From assembly GCF_900215205.1 (NCBI RefSeq), contig NZ_OBDY01000020.1, forward strand, positions 1 to 64,000: a stretch of DNA of 64,000 bases, given 5' to 3'. Below the pieces are notes generated by a model that did not search any database, was not told the DNA's origin, and saw only the letters and a list, made by a program, of their open reading frames with translations. The stretch's first letter is position 1, and each line of letters opens with the position of its first letter. Below are positions 57,978 through 64,000 of this stretch, one piece after another. The position numbers were made by a program, and so were the translations under genes. Source of the DNA: Paractinoplanes atraurantiacus (GTDB lineage: Bacteria; Actinomycetota; Actinomycetes; Mycobacteriales; Micromonosporaceae).

Positions 57978-58708
57978 CCACCATCGGCTCCGTCCACTCC
58001 TTCGATCTCTCGACCGGAGTGGACGGGCCCGGCACCCGCTTCGTGGCGTTCCTGGCCGGCTGCCCGCTGCGCTGCCTGTACTGCCACAGCCCCGACACGC
58101 AATATCGCCGCTACGGGCAGCCCACCACCGCGGACGACCTGCTGTTGGAGGTGCGTCGCTACGAACGCTTCCTCAAGGTCGCCCACGGCGGCGTGACGAT
58201 CAGCGGCGGCGAGCCCTTGCAGCAGCGCGACTTCACCCGCGCGTTCCTGCGCGGCTGCAAGGAGATGGGCCTGCACACCGCCCTGGACACCAGCGGCTTC
58301 CTGGGCGACCGGGCCGACCGGGAGTTGCTCGAGGCGACCGACCTGGTGCTGCTCGACATCAAGTCCGGCCTTTCCGATACGTACGGCAAAGTCACCCGGA
58401 CCGGGAGATTGGCGCCCACCGTGCGTTTCGCCCATCGCCTGGCCGAGCTTCACAAACCGATCTGGGTGCGTTTCGTCCTGGTGCCCGGCCTCACCGACGA
58501 ACCCGCGAACGTCGACGCGGTCGCCGAGATCGCGGCCGGCGTGGCCACCGTCGAGCGCGTCGAGGTGCTCCCGTTCCACAGTCTCGGCGCCCCGAAATAC
58601 GCGGCCCTGGGGCTGCCGTTCCCCCTCGCGGGCACCGCACCGCCCGGCCCGGCGCTGGTCGACCGCGTGCGGACACAGTTCCGCGACCACGGCCTGGCCG
58701 TCTACTGA
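57974..58708 (+). CDS. pflA: Pyruvate formate-lyase-activating enzyme (radical SAM)
   Basis: 244 aa from a GTG overlapping the pflB stop (GTGA). The radical-SAM cluster motif is CPLRCLYC preceded by VDGPGTRFVAFLAG; SGGEPLQQ is the SAM-binding GGE motif. It installs the glycyl radical on PflB. The presence of the pair in one transcript supports a working anaerobic enzyme. Confidence 0.96.
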   Translation: MTTIGSVHSFDLSTGVDGPGTRFVAFLAGCPLRCLYCHSPDTQYRRYGQPTTADDLLLEVRRYERFLKVAHGGVTISGGEPLQQRDFTRAFLRGCKEMGLHTALDTSGFLGDRADRELLEATDLVLLDIKSGLSDTYGKVTRTGRLAPTVRFAHRLAELHKPIWVRFVLVPGLTDEPANVDAVAEIAAGVATVERVEVLPFHSLGAPKYAALGLPFPLAGTAPPGPALVDRVRTQFRDHGLAVY

Positions 58709-59346
58709 GCCTTGTGCTCGCTGATCAGCCGGGTGGCCAGCACCGCCGCCTGGGTGCGCCGCTCCAGGCCGAGCTTGGTGAGCAGGCTCGAGACGTAGTT
58801 CTTCACCGTTTTCTCGGCCAGGAACATCCGGCCCGCGATCTCCCGATTGGTCAGCCCTTCGGCGATGAACTCCAGGATGCGCCGCTCCTGATCGGTGAGC
58901 GACCGCAGCTCCTGCGGCTGCTCCACACCGTGCCGGATCCGCTCGAGCACCCGCTGAGTGACCGCCGGATCGAGCAGCGACTGCCCGGCCGCCACCCGGC
59001 GCACCGCGTCGACCAGATCGCTGCCGCGGATCTGCTTCAACACGTACGCCGACGCCCCGGCCATGATCGCCGCGAACAGGGCCTCGTCGTCCTCGTACGA
59101 GGTGAGAATGAGGCCTTTGATCGTCGAATCGACCGCCCGCACGTCACGGCAGACGTCGATGCCGCTGCCGTCGGGCAGCCGCGCGTCGAGCACCGCGACG
59201 TGCGGGCGCAGCGCGGGAATGCGGTGCGTGGCCTCGACGGCGAGACCCGACTCGCCGACCACCTCGATGTCGCCCTCGGCCTGGAGCAGGTCGGCCAGGC
59301 CACGGCGGACCACCTCGTGGTCGTCAAGCAGATAGACACGGATCAC
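58702..59346 (-). CDS. dosR: DosR/DevR-family response regulator
   Basis: 214 aa, NarL/FixJ type. Receiver: Asp8-Asp9, phosphoacceptor Asp54 in VLDARLPDGS, Thr82, Lys104, the same numbering as mycobacterial DosR. LuxR HTH about 148-208: LTDQERRILEFIAEGLTNRE, IAGRMFLAEKTVKNYVSSLL. It is convergent with pflA (7-base overlap) and divergent from the histidine kinase. It is the obvious candidate to bind the DosR-like boxes in this island. No box is evident at its own promoter. Confidence 0.92.
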   Translation of the reverse strand: MIRVYLLDDHEVVRRGLADLLQAEGDIEVVGESGLAVEATHRIPALRPHVAVLDARLPDGSGIDVCRDVRAVDSTIKGLILTSYEDDEALFAAIMAGASAYVLKQIRGSDLVDAVRRVAAGQSLLDPAVTQRVLERIRHGVEQPQELRSLTDQERRILEFIAEGLTNREIAGRMFLAEKTVKNYVSSLLTKLGLERRTQAAVLATRLISEHKAQ

Positions 59347-59429
59347 AACCTCTTTGTACCGCTGTTCCTCGGTACGTCAAGCCGCGTGACCCTATTCCCC
59401 GCGCCCCGCACCGGCATTAGCCTGACCTC

Positions 59430-61151
59430 ATGGCCGAGCAGCACGCGGGCGACCCGGTCGACACGCCGTCACTGGGCCTCAGCCCACTGTCGCGCGTACG
59501 GCTCGACGAGCTCCTCCAGGAGATGCTCGACCGGGTCGGCGACGTGATGGCCAGCCGGGAGAGACTGCGATCCCTGCTCGACGCCGTGGTCGCCATCGGC
59601 ACCGACCTCGACCTGCGCAGCACCCTTCAACGCATCGTCGAAGCCGCGTGTTCGCTGGTCGGCGCGCGCTACGGCGCGCTCGGCGTGATCGGAGCCGACC
59701 GCACGGAGCTGGTCGACTTCATCACGCACGGCATGGACCCGGAGGTCCACGCGAGCATCGGCGACCTTCCCCGCGGCCGGGGCGTCCTCGGCGTGCTCAT
59801 CACCGATCCCCGGCCCGTGCGGCTGCCCGACATCCGCCGGCACCCCGACTCGTTCGGATTCCCGCCGAACCATCCGCCGATGCACAGCTTCCTCGGCGTG
59901 CCGGTCCGCACCCGCGACCAGATCTTCGGCAACCTCTACCTTTCCGAGAAGCAGGGCGCCGACCAGTTCGGCGACGACGACGAGGAGATCGTCGTGGCCC
60001 TGGCCGCCGCGGCCGGCGTCGCCATCGACAACGCCCGGCTGTACGACCTGGCCCGGCGGCGAGAGCGCTGGCTGTCGGCCAGCGCCGAGATCACCGGCGT
60101 CCTGCTCGGCACGGTCCGCCGCGGCGAGGCGCTCCAGCTGATCGCCCGCCGGGCGCGGGAGGTGGCCGGCGCCGACCTCGTGCTGGTGATGTTGTACGAG
60201 GAGGACGACGCCCGGTACCTCATCGAGGTGGCCGAGAGCGCCGACCCGGCGTACGCCGATCTCGTCGGCCGGGTCGTCCCGGTCGATCCGGGCGCCGCGG
60301 CCGAGTTCGGCCGGGAGAAGTGCCGGCCCGTGGAGAACCTGCGCGCCGCCCTCCAGTGGCCCGGGCCGGTGCCCGACAGTCCCGCGATGGCCGTGCCGCT
60401 CGCCGGCGCGGACACGCTGCACGGCGTGCTCATCGTCACGCAGCCCGCCGGCCAGCCGCCCACCGACGAGGACGCGGTGCAGTTGTCGACCTTCGCCGGG
60501 CAGGCCGCGCTCGCTCTCGAGCGGGTCCGGGCCCAGCAGGAACGCCAGCAACTCGCCCTGCTCGAGGATCGTGAGCGCATCGCGCGCGATCTGCACGACA
60601 TCGTGATCCAGCGGCTGTTCGCGACCGGCATGCACCTTCAGGGAGCCGTGCATCAGACGGCCAAGCCCGAAGTGGCCAAGCGGATCAACACCGCGGTCGA
60701 CGACCTGGACGCCACGATCCGCGACATCCGCCGCTCGATCTTCGAACTGCGCACCCCGACCGGGCCGTCGCTTCGAGCTGAGCTCAACGAGGCGGTGGCG
60801 GCCGCCGTCGAAGGGCTCGGCTTCCGGCCGGTCCTGGACACGTCCGGGCCGGTGGACAACGCGATCCCCGACGACTTCCGGCCGGAGATTCTCGCCGTGC
60901 TTCGCGAGGCCTTGTCGAACGTCGCCCGCCACGCCAGGGCGAACAACGCCCGGATCTCGCTGCGGGCCGCCGACGGCGAGGTCGTTCTCCGCGTCGAGGA
61001 CGACGGCATCGGCTTCGATCCGGCCCGGGCCCGCGGCGGTGTGGTCAACATGGGCGAACGTGCGCGCCAGCTGGACGGCTCGCTCGAGATCGGCCCCGGC
61101 CCGAACGAGTCGGGAACGGTGCTGACCTGGCGATTCCCACTGCCCAGCTGA
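59430..61151 (+). CDS. dosS: GAF-GAF sensor histidine kinase, DosS/DevS type
   Basis: 573 aa. GAF-A about 60-210 includes HPPMHSFLGVPVRTRDQIFG with His148 and His152, one of which may be the haem ligand as in DosS/DosT; GAF-B about 225-375; HisKA_3 with His389 in ARDLHDIVIQRLFATGMHL; HATPase with NVARHA and VEDDGIGFDPARARGGVVNM. DosS-like kinases sense O2, NO, CO or redox via haem and phosphorylate DosR. Divergent from the dosR gene by 83 bases. Confidence 0.93.
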   Translation: MAEQHAGDPVDTPSLGLSPLSRVRLDELLQEMLDRVGDVMASRERLRSLLDAVVAIGTDLDLRSTLQRIVEAACSLVGARYGALGVIGADRTELVDFITHGMDPEVHASIGDLPRGRGVLGVLITDPRPVRLPDIRRHPDSFGFPPNHPPMHSFLGVPVRTRDQIFGNLYLSEKQGADQFGDDDEEIVVALAAAAGVAIDNARLYDLARRRERWLSASAEITGVLLGTVRRGEALQLIARRAREVAGADLVLVMLYEEDDARYLIEVAESADPAYADLVGRVVPVDPGAAAEFGREKCRPVENLRAALQWPGPVPDSPAMAVPLAGADTLHGVLIVTQPAGQPPTDEDAVQLSTFAGQAALALERVRAQQERQQLALLEDRERIARDLHDIVIQRLFATGMHLQGAVHQTAKPEVAKRINTAVDDLDATIRDIRRSIFELRTPTGPSLRAELNEAVAAAVEGLGFRPVLDTSGPVDNAIPDDFRPEILAVLREALSNVARHARANNARISLRAADGEVVLRVEDDGIGFDPARARGGVVNMGERARQLDGSLEIGPGPNESGTVLTWRFPLPS

Positions 61152-61174
61152 CGCGCACGCAATTGCCCAAGTGC

Positions 61175-61570
61175 TCACTCCTCCCGGGTGACGGTGATCT
61201 GCCGGCCGGCCGGCTGCGGGGCGCTCAACGGCACGGTGATCTCCAGAATCCCCTTGCTGTACCGGGCGGCGATCGCCTCCTCGTCGGCGTTGACCGGCAG
61301 GCGCACCGCACGCTGGAGCGAGCCGTAACGGAACTCGCTGCGGTGGCGGCTCTGCTCCTCCTCGCGGCGCTCGGCCTTCACGGTCAGCACCCCGTGCAGC
61401 GCGGTGATCTCGATGTCCTTCTCGGGGTCGAGCCCCGGCAGCTCGGCGCGCAGGATGTACTCGTCCTCGCTGAGCGTGTCCTCGAAGCGGATGGCCGGCA
61501 GCGGCCGCGGGAAGTCGACCTCGAACCAGTCCGTCATGTCGCCCAGCAGGCGCGGCAACAGTGCGCTCAT
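61175..61570 (-). CDS. hsp20: Hsp20/alpha-crystallin small heat shock protein
   Basis: 131 aa from ATG 61570, with very strong RBS AGGAGGAGG. Alpha-crystallin domain: RFEDTLSEDEYILRAELPGL, DIEITALHGVLTVKAERREE, FRYGSLQRAVRLPVNADEEA, SKGILEITVPL. An ATP-independent chaperone; the counterpart HspX is the flagship of the mycobacterial DosR regulon. The frame continues upstream without a stop into the flavodoxin gene; the internal start has its own box (61632-61646). Confidence 0.93.
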   Translation of the reverse strand: MSALLPRLLGDMTDWFEVDFPRPLPAIRFEDTLSEDEYILRAELPGLDPEKDIEITALHGVLTVKAERREEEQSRHRSEFRYGSLQRAVRLPVNADEEAIAARYSKGILEITVPLSAPQPAGRQITVTREE

Positions 61571-62167
61571 CTCCTCCTCCTTCGCTGATGTCCGTTCCCT
61601 TCCATCGGACCTCGGGCCCGCCGGACCGGTCAGGGTCGAACGGCCCGTCATCGGGCCCGCCCGCGAGGCGCCGCCGCCGGCGAGAATCTCGGCGGCGAGC
61701 TCGCGCGCCCACGCCCGAACCCGGTTTGGATCCCGGAAATCCCCGGCGGACCGGCGTCCGAGATAGCCGATCCAGCCGTGCGCCTGGGGGGTCATCCGCC
61801 CGCCGAAGGTCACGTGCCGCCGGGCCGGGAGGTCACGCAGCGCCGCCGCGGTGTGCGGGACCGGCGGTAGCTGTCCCGTCTCACTGGAGCGGTCGAGCGG
61901 CCCGCTGCTGAACAACCAGACCGGACGGCCGGTGAACTGACCCGCGAACCGGTGCACGAAGCGCCGGGCGTCGCCGTGCCAGCCGGAGGCGTACAGCGCG
62001 GCGCCGAGTACGACCGCGTCGTACTCGCCGACCTCATCGACCTCACCGGCGGACACGAGCCGCACGTCCAGACCGGCACGGCGCAGTTCACCGGCGATCC
62101 ACTGAGCGATTTCGGCGGTGCCACCGCCCGTGCTGCCATAGGCCACCAGAACGAGCATGGCCGTCAC
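61175..62167 (-). CDS. Flavodoxin-domain protein reading through into Hsp20
   Basis: The frame from ATG 62167 runs 330 codons to the Hsp20 stop. Residues 1-165 are a flavodoxin (MLVLVAYGSTGGGTAEIAQW FMN loop, YDAVVLGAALYASGWHGDAR, VWLFSSGPLD), HemG-like. No stop codon lies between it and Hsp20; the joining 30 residues (ASRAGPMTGRSTLTGPAGPR) coincide with the Hsp20 promoter and box, so the fusion may be an accident of lost stop codon. Both a flavodoxin-Hsp20 fusion and separate Hsp20 may be made. Start overlaps the membrane protein stop (ATGA). Confidence 0.75.
   Translation of the reverse strand: MTAMLVLVAYGSTGGGTAEIAQWIAGELRRAGLDVRLVSAGEVDEVGEYDAVVLGAALYASGWHGDARRFVHRFAGQFTGRPVWLFSSGPLDRSSETGQLPPVPHTAAALRDLPARRHVTFGGRMTPQAHGWIGYLGRRSAGDFRDPNRVRAWARELAAEILAGGGASRAGPMTGRSTLTGPAGPRSDGRERTSAKEEEMSALLPRLLGDMTDWFEVDFPRPLPAIRFEDTLSEDEYILRAELPGLDPEKDIEITALHGVLTVKAERREEEQSRHRSEFRYGSLQRAVRLPVNADEEAIAARYSKGILEITVPLSAPQPAGRQITVTREE
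61632..61646 (-). promoter_or_regulatory. DosR-box-like element 14 (hsp20), inside flavodoxin frame
   Basis: On the - strand GGGCCGTTCGACCCT then TGACCGG, 62 bases before the Hsp20 ATG (61570). It lies in the linker-coding part of the fused frame. Confidence 0.6.
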
Positions 62168-62526
62168 CTTCCTTCCGTGCTCTGCTCACGAACCTCTTTC
62201 GCCCTCGCGGTGACGTCCTCGTGGACGGCCCGCGGCCACTTCCAGACGTGCCAGGCGATCAACAGCGCCCCCAGGGCGGAGTAGAGAGCGAGGACGGGGA
62301 TGCCGGACGCTACGCCGACAGTGCCGATCGCACCTGACGCGAAGATCGCGCCGACCACGACGTTCGTCCAACGGTTGGCGGCGTCGCTGAGGACCAATGT
62401 CAGGAATGCCATGGTCAAGGGCAGAAGCCAGTTGATCGCCCAGGAGATCTGGACAGTGGCGTCGTGCGCATTCGTTCCCATCCACTCGCCGGCCATCAGG
62501 TCGCGGACCACCCCGGGCTCGAACAT
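62164..62526 (-). CDS. Small membrane protein, about three TM
   Basis: 120 aa. Hydrophobic segments WAINWLLPLTMAFLTLVL, VVVGAIFASGAIGTVGVAS and LALYSALGALLIAWHVW, with a charged C-terminus (EDVTARAKEVREQ). No family recognised. No good RBS; its 5' end lies inside the frame of the USP 62186. Its stop overlaps the flavodoxin start (ATGA). Confidence 0.65.
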   Translation of the reverse strand: MFEPGVVRDLMAGEWMGTNAHDATVQISWAINWLLPLTMAFLTLVLSDAANRWTNVVVGAIFASGAIGTVGVASGIPVLALYSALGALLIAWHVWKWPRAVHEDVTARAKEVREQSTEGR

Positions 62527-63268
62527 GGCCAGAGGGAGTACGGCGGCGCCGGTGAACGGTCACACCGTCCACCGACTCCGTGCGCTCCACCCGCGGCGTC
62601 CGTCCGGCGCGCAGCAGCACAACATCGCTGCCCCGCAGTTGGGCCTCGCGGCGGGCGAACCCGGCGGCACGGCTCTCCTCCCCGTCGACGTGCACCACGA
62701 TCGGGCGCTCGCCGAAATGAGGGCCCGGCGGCCAGCCGGCGATGCGGACGACGAGCACAGTGCCGTCGTGGCCGGTGGCGACGCGGTCGGCGACCCTCAG
62801 ACCGATTGCCGCGCTCGCCGGACCGTGCCGATGTCCCACCACGACCAGTCCGGCGCCGCGTGCCTCGACCAGCAGGTGCGCGACGGTCGAGCCGACGGCC
62901 AGGCGACTGGTCACCGCGACGGTGGGCGCATAGGCGTGCACCCGGCTGATCAGCCGTTCGAGCAGGTAGGCGCCGTCATCGCGGGTGGGCTGGTGGACGC
63001 CGCCGGCGTGCTGCACGTGCAGGACCCGCAGTCCCCAGCCGCGCAGCTCGGCCTCGATGGCGGCGTGGTCGAGGGCGGTGTAGCTCGTCGGGGTCTCGTC
63101 CACCCCGACCAGCACCAGGCCCGTCTTCGTGGTGGCGGCGACCGGAACGCGGGGAGCCGCCGAGCCGTAGCTGACCACGCTCAGGTACCGCTCGACGGCC
63201 TCGCGGTATCTCGTGGGATGTCCGGCGCGGGATTCCCGCTCCGTCCGTAGCTCTTCCCATTTCCGCAT
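62186..63268 (-). CDS. Universal stress protein, second domain cut and continued out of frame
   Basis: The open frame from ATG 63268 (RBS GGGAGGA) is 360 codons. Domain 1 is complete: GLVLVGVDETPTSYTALDHA to AGLVVVGHRHGPASAAIGLR and GTVLVVR. Domain 2 starts (RPIVVHVDGEESRAAGFARR, LRGSDVVLLRAG) but after VERTESVDG (about 62580) turns into Arg-rich sequence that is the shadow frame of the membrane protein gene. So about 230 residues are meaningful. A deletion or frameshift probably fused the two genes. Confidence 0.7.
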   Translation of the reverse strand: MRKWEELRTERESRAGHPTRYREAVERYLSVVSYGSAAPRVPVAATTKTGLVLVGVDETPTSYTALDHAAIEAELRGWGLRVLHVQHAGGVHQPTRDDGAYLLERLISRVHAYAPTVAVTSRLAVGSTVAHLLVEARGAGLVVVGHRHGPASAAIGLRVADRVATGHDGTVLVVRIAGWPPGPHFGERPIVVHVDGEESRAAGFARREAQLRGSDVVLLRAGRTPRVERTESVDGVTVHRRRRTPSGHVRARGGPRPDGRRVDGNECARRHCPDLLGDQLASALDHGIPDIGPQRRRQPLDERRGRRDLRVRCDRHCRRSVRHPRPRSLLRPGGAVDRLARLEVAAGRPRGRHREGERGS

Positions 63269-63329
63269 GGCAGTCCTCCCGGACCCGTTCCTCCTCCTCC
63301 CATCCCAGCGTGCGCGGCCCACGACGGAC

Positions 63330-63344
63330 AGGGCCGGAAGTCCC
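63330..63344 (-). promoter_or_regulatory. DosR-box-like element 15 (gene 63268)
   Basis: On the - strand GGGACTTCCGGCCCT then TGTCC, identical in its 15 bases to element 1, 62 bases before the ATG at 63268. Confidence 0.65.
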
Positions 63345-63492
63345 CGCGCCGCCGGAAGGACGACCGGCATGTCCCGGCCCGTTCGTGCCCTTGTGCCCTT
63401 CACGTCGAGGCTGCGAGGGGATGTGCTTTCCACGGTGGCCCGGGAAAGTCCACGACCGCACCGGCGGTCCGGCCCGGGCGGTGAGGATCGTC

Positions 63493-63671
63493 ATGTATGC
63501 CAACGTCCTCGTGGTCTACGCGACCCGGAACGGCTCCACCCGCGCGGGCTGTTCGGCGGCGCCGATCCGGTCGGGCACCCCGCGACCACGCGGCGCGATC
63601 TGCGTGACTGGGCCCTGGTCGGGGCCTGGACGCGGCAGCTGATGGGTTGTCAGGAAAGGACATCGACATGA
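63493..63671 (+). pseudogene. Decayed flavodoxin gene (internal deletion and frameshift)
   Basis: From ATG 63493: MYANVLVVYATRNGSTR, a flavodoxin N-terminus with the FMN loop. In another frame follows LFGGADPVGHP...RRDLRDWALVGAWTRQL, the C-terminus of HemG-like flavodoxins. More than 100 central residues are missing. The second frame's TGA (63669-63671) overlaps the ATG of the USP at 63668, suggesting former coupling. Confidence 0.65.
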
Positions 63672-64000
63672 CCACCGGAACGGTCGTCATCGGATACGAC
63701 GGCTCGCCGCAGTCGAGAATGGCCGCGGCCTGGGCGCTGGACCAGGCCGCACTCACCGGCGCGCCGGCCGAGTTGCTTTACGCGTACGAGTGGCCCGACT
63801 GGATGGCAGCCGCCTCGATGGTTCCGTCACTCCCGATCTTCCCGACGGCCGAGATCCGCCGTCAGGCCGGCCGGGTCTTGGCCGACGCGGTCGCCGCGGC
63901 CCGGCGCAGCCACCCCGGCGTGCCGGTCACCGGCACCACCGTGGACACCGGCGCCGATCTTTCTCTGATCGACCGGTCCGCCGGTGCCGGGCTGATCGTG
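63668..64000 (+). CDS. Universal stress protein, 3' truncated by window edge
   Basis: 111 residues visible. TVVIGYDGSPQSRMAAAWAL, YAYEWPDWMAAASMVPSLPI, then DTGADLSLIDRSAGAGLIV. The sequence follows USP 43273 closely, so a double-domain protein of about 290 aa is expected. RBS CAGGAAAGG. Continues beyond the window. Confidence 0.9.
   Translation, partial: MTTGTVVIGYDGSPQSRMAAAWALDQAALTGAPAELLYAYEWPDWMAAASMVPSLPIFPTAEIRRQAGRVLADAVAAARRSHPGVPVTGTTVDTGADLSLIDRSAGAGLIV

Noticed and set aside
63601..63625. Possible box before USP 63668
   Set aside because: Left half GGGCC is present but the right half does not match; more likely coding sequence of the decayed flavodoxin.

Overview
The window is very GC-rich, densely coded actinobacterial DNA. 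Many starts are GTG, many genes overlap by 4 bases (ATGA or GTGA), and there are BTAD/AfsR-type regulators, secreted esterases with ricin-B lectin domains and ROK-family sugar regulators. This fits a filamentous, soil-type actinomycete; Micromonosporaceae (Actinoplanes-like) is my best guess by style, not by alignment. No rRNA, tRNA, CRISPR array, transposase or prophage gene was recognised.

1-29.5 kb is a mosaic of small accessory loci. First come two lectin-tailed secreted hydrolases (the first cut by the window edge). Next is a set of loci (1.9-9.8 kb) tied together by an operator-like palindrome, GAACGTTC: two paralogous TetR regulators, two paralogous membrane proteins, a flavin disulfide oxidoreductase and an EthD-like protein. 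Gene relics lie between them (LuxR tail, VOC protein, lost TetR). A TetR/aldo-keto reductase pair, an acetyltransferase-Atu4866 fusion and an LpqC-like esterase follow. At 11.9-14.2 kb is a three-gene cassette of unrecognised proteins built from two shared modules. After hydrolase/regulator/reductase genes, an MFS exporter, a hemerythrin-like protein and two BTAD regulators comes a beta-glucoside-type locus. It consists of a giant double-ROK regulator with a repeat-encoded linker, divergent from an MFS sugar transporter and a GH3 glycosidase.

29.5-64 kb reads as one hypoxia/dormancy island comparable in content to the Mycobacterium DosR regulon. It holds a DosR-type response regulator and GAF-GAF histidine kinase, eight genes with recognisable universal stress protein (USP) domains (one cut by the window edge) plus one weak USP-like gene, two Acg-type flavoproteins, a wax ester synthase/DGAT with an acyl-CoA ligase, Hsp20, a CBS-BON protein, a GNAT/acyl-CoA-synthetase fusion, pyruvate phosphate dikinase, two zinc alcohol dehydrogenases, and pyruvate formate-lyase with its activase. 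A decayed COG2187 kinase, a decayed flavodoxin and several small unknown genes are interspersed.

Fifteen copies of a 15-bp element, GGGAC-N4-GGCCCT followed by TG-C, can be read by eye in this half, most of them 52-63 bases upstream of a start codon. They look like DosR boxes and join most of these genes, including unknown ones (29599, 46964, 49094), into one regulon. The implied physiology is survival without oxygen: PEP/pyruvate interconversion, formate and ethanol fermentation, lipid storage, redox-protein sequestration and stress signalling.
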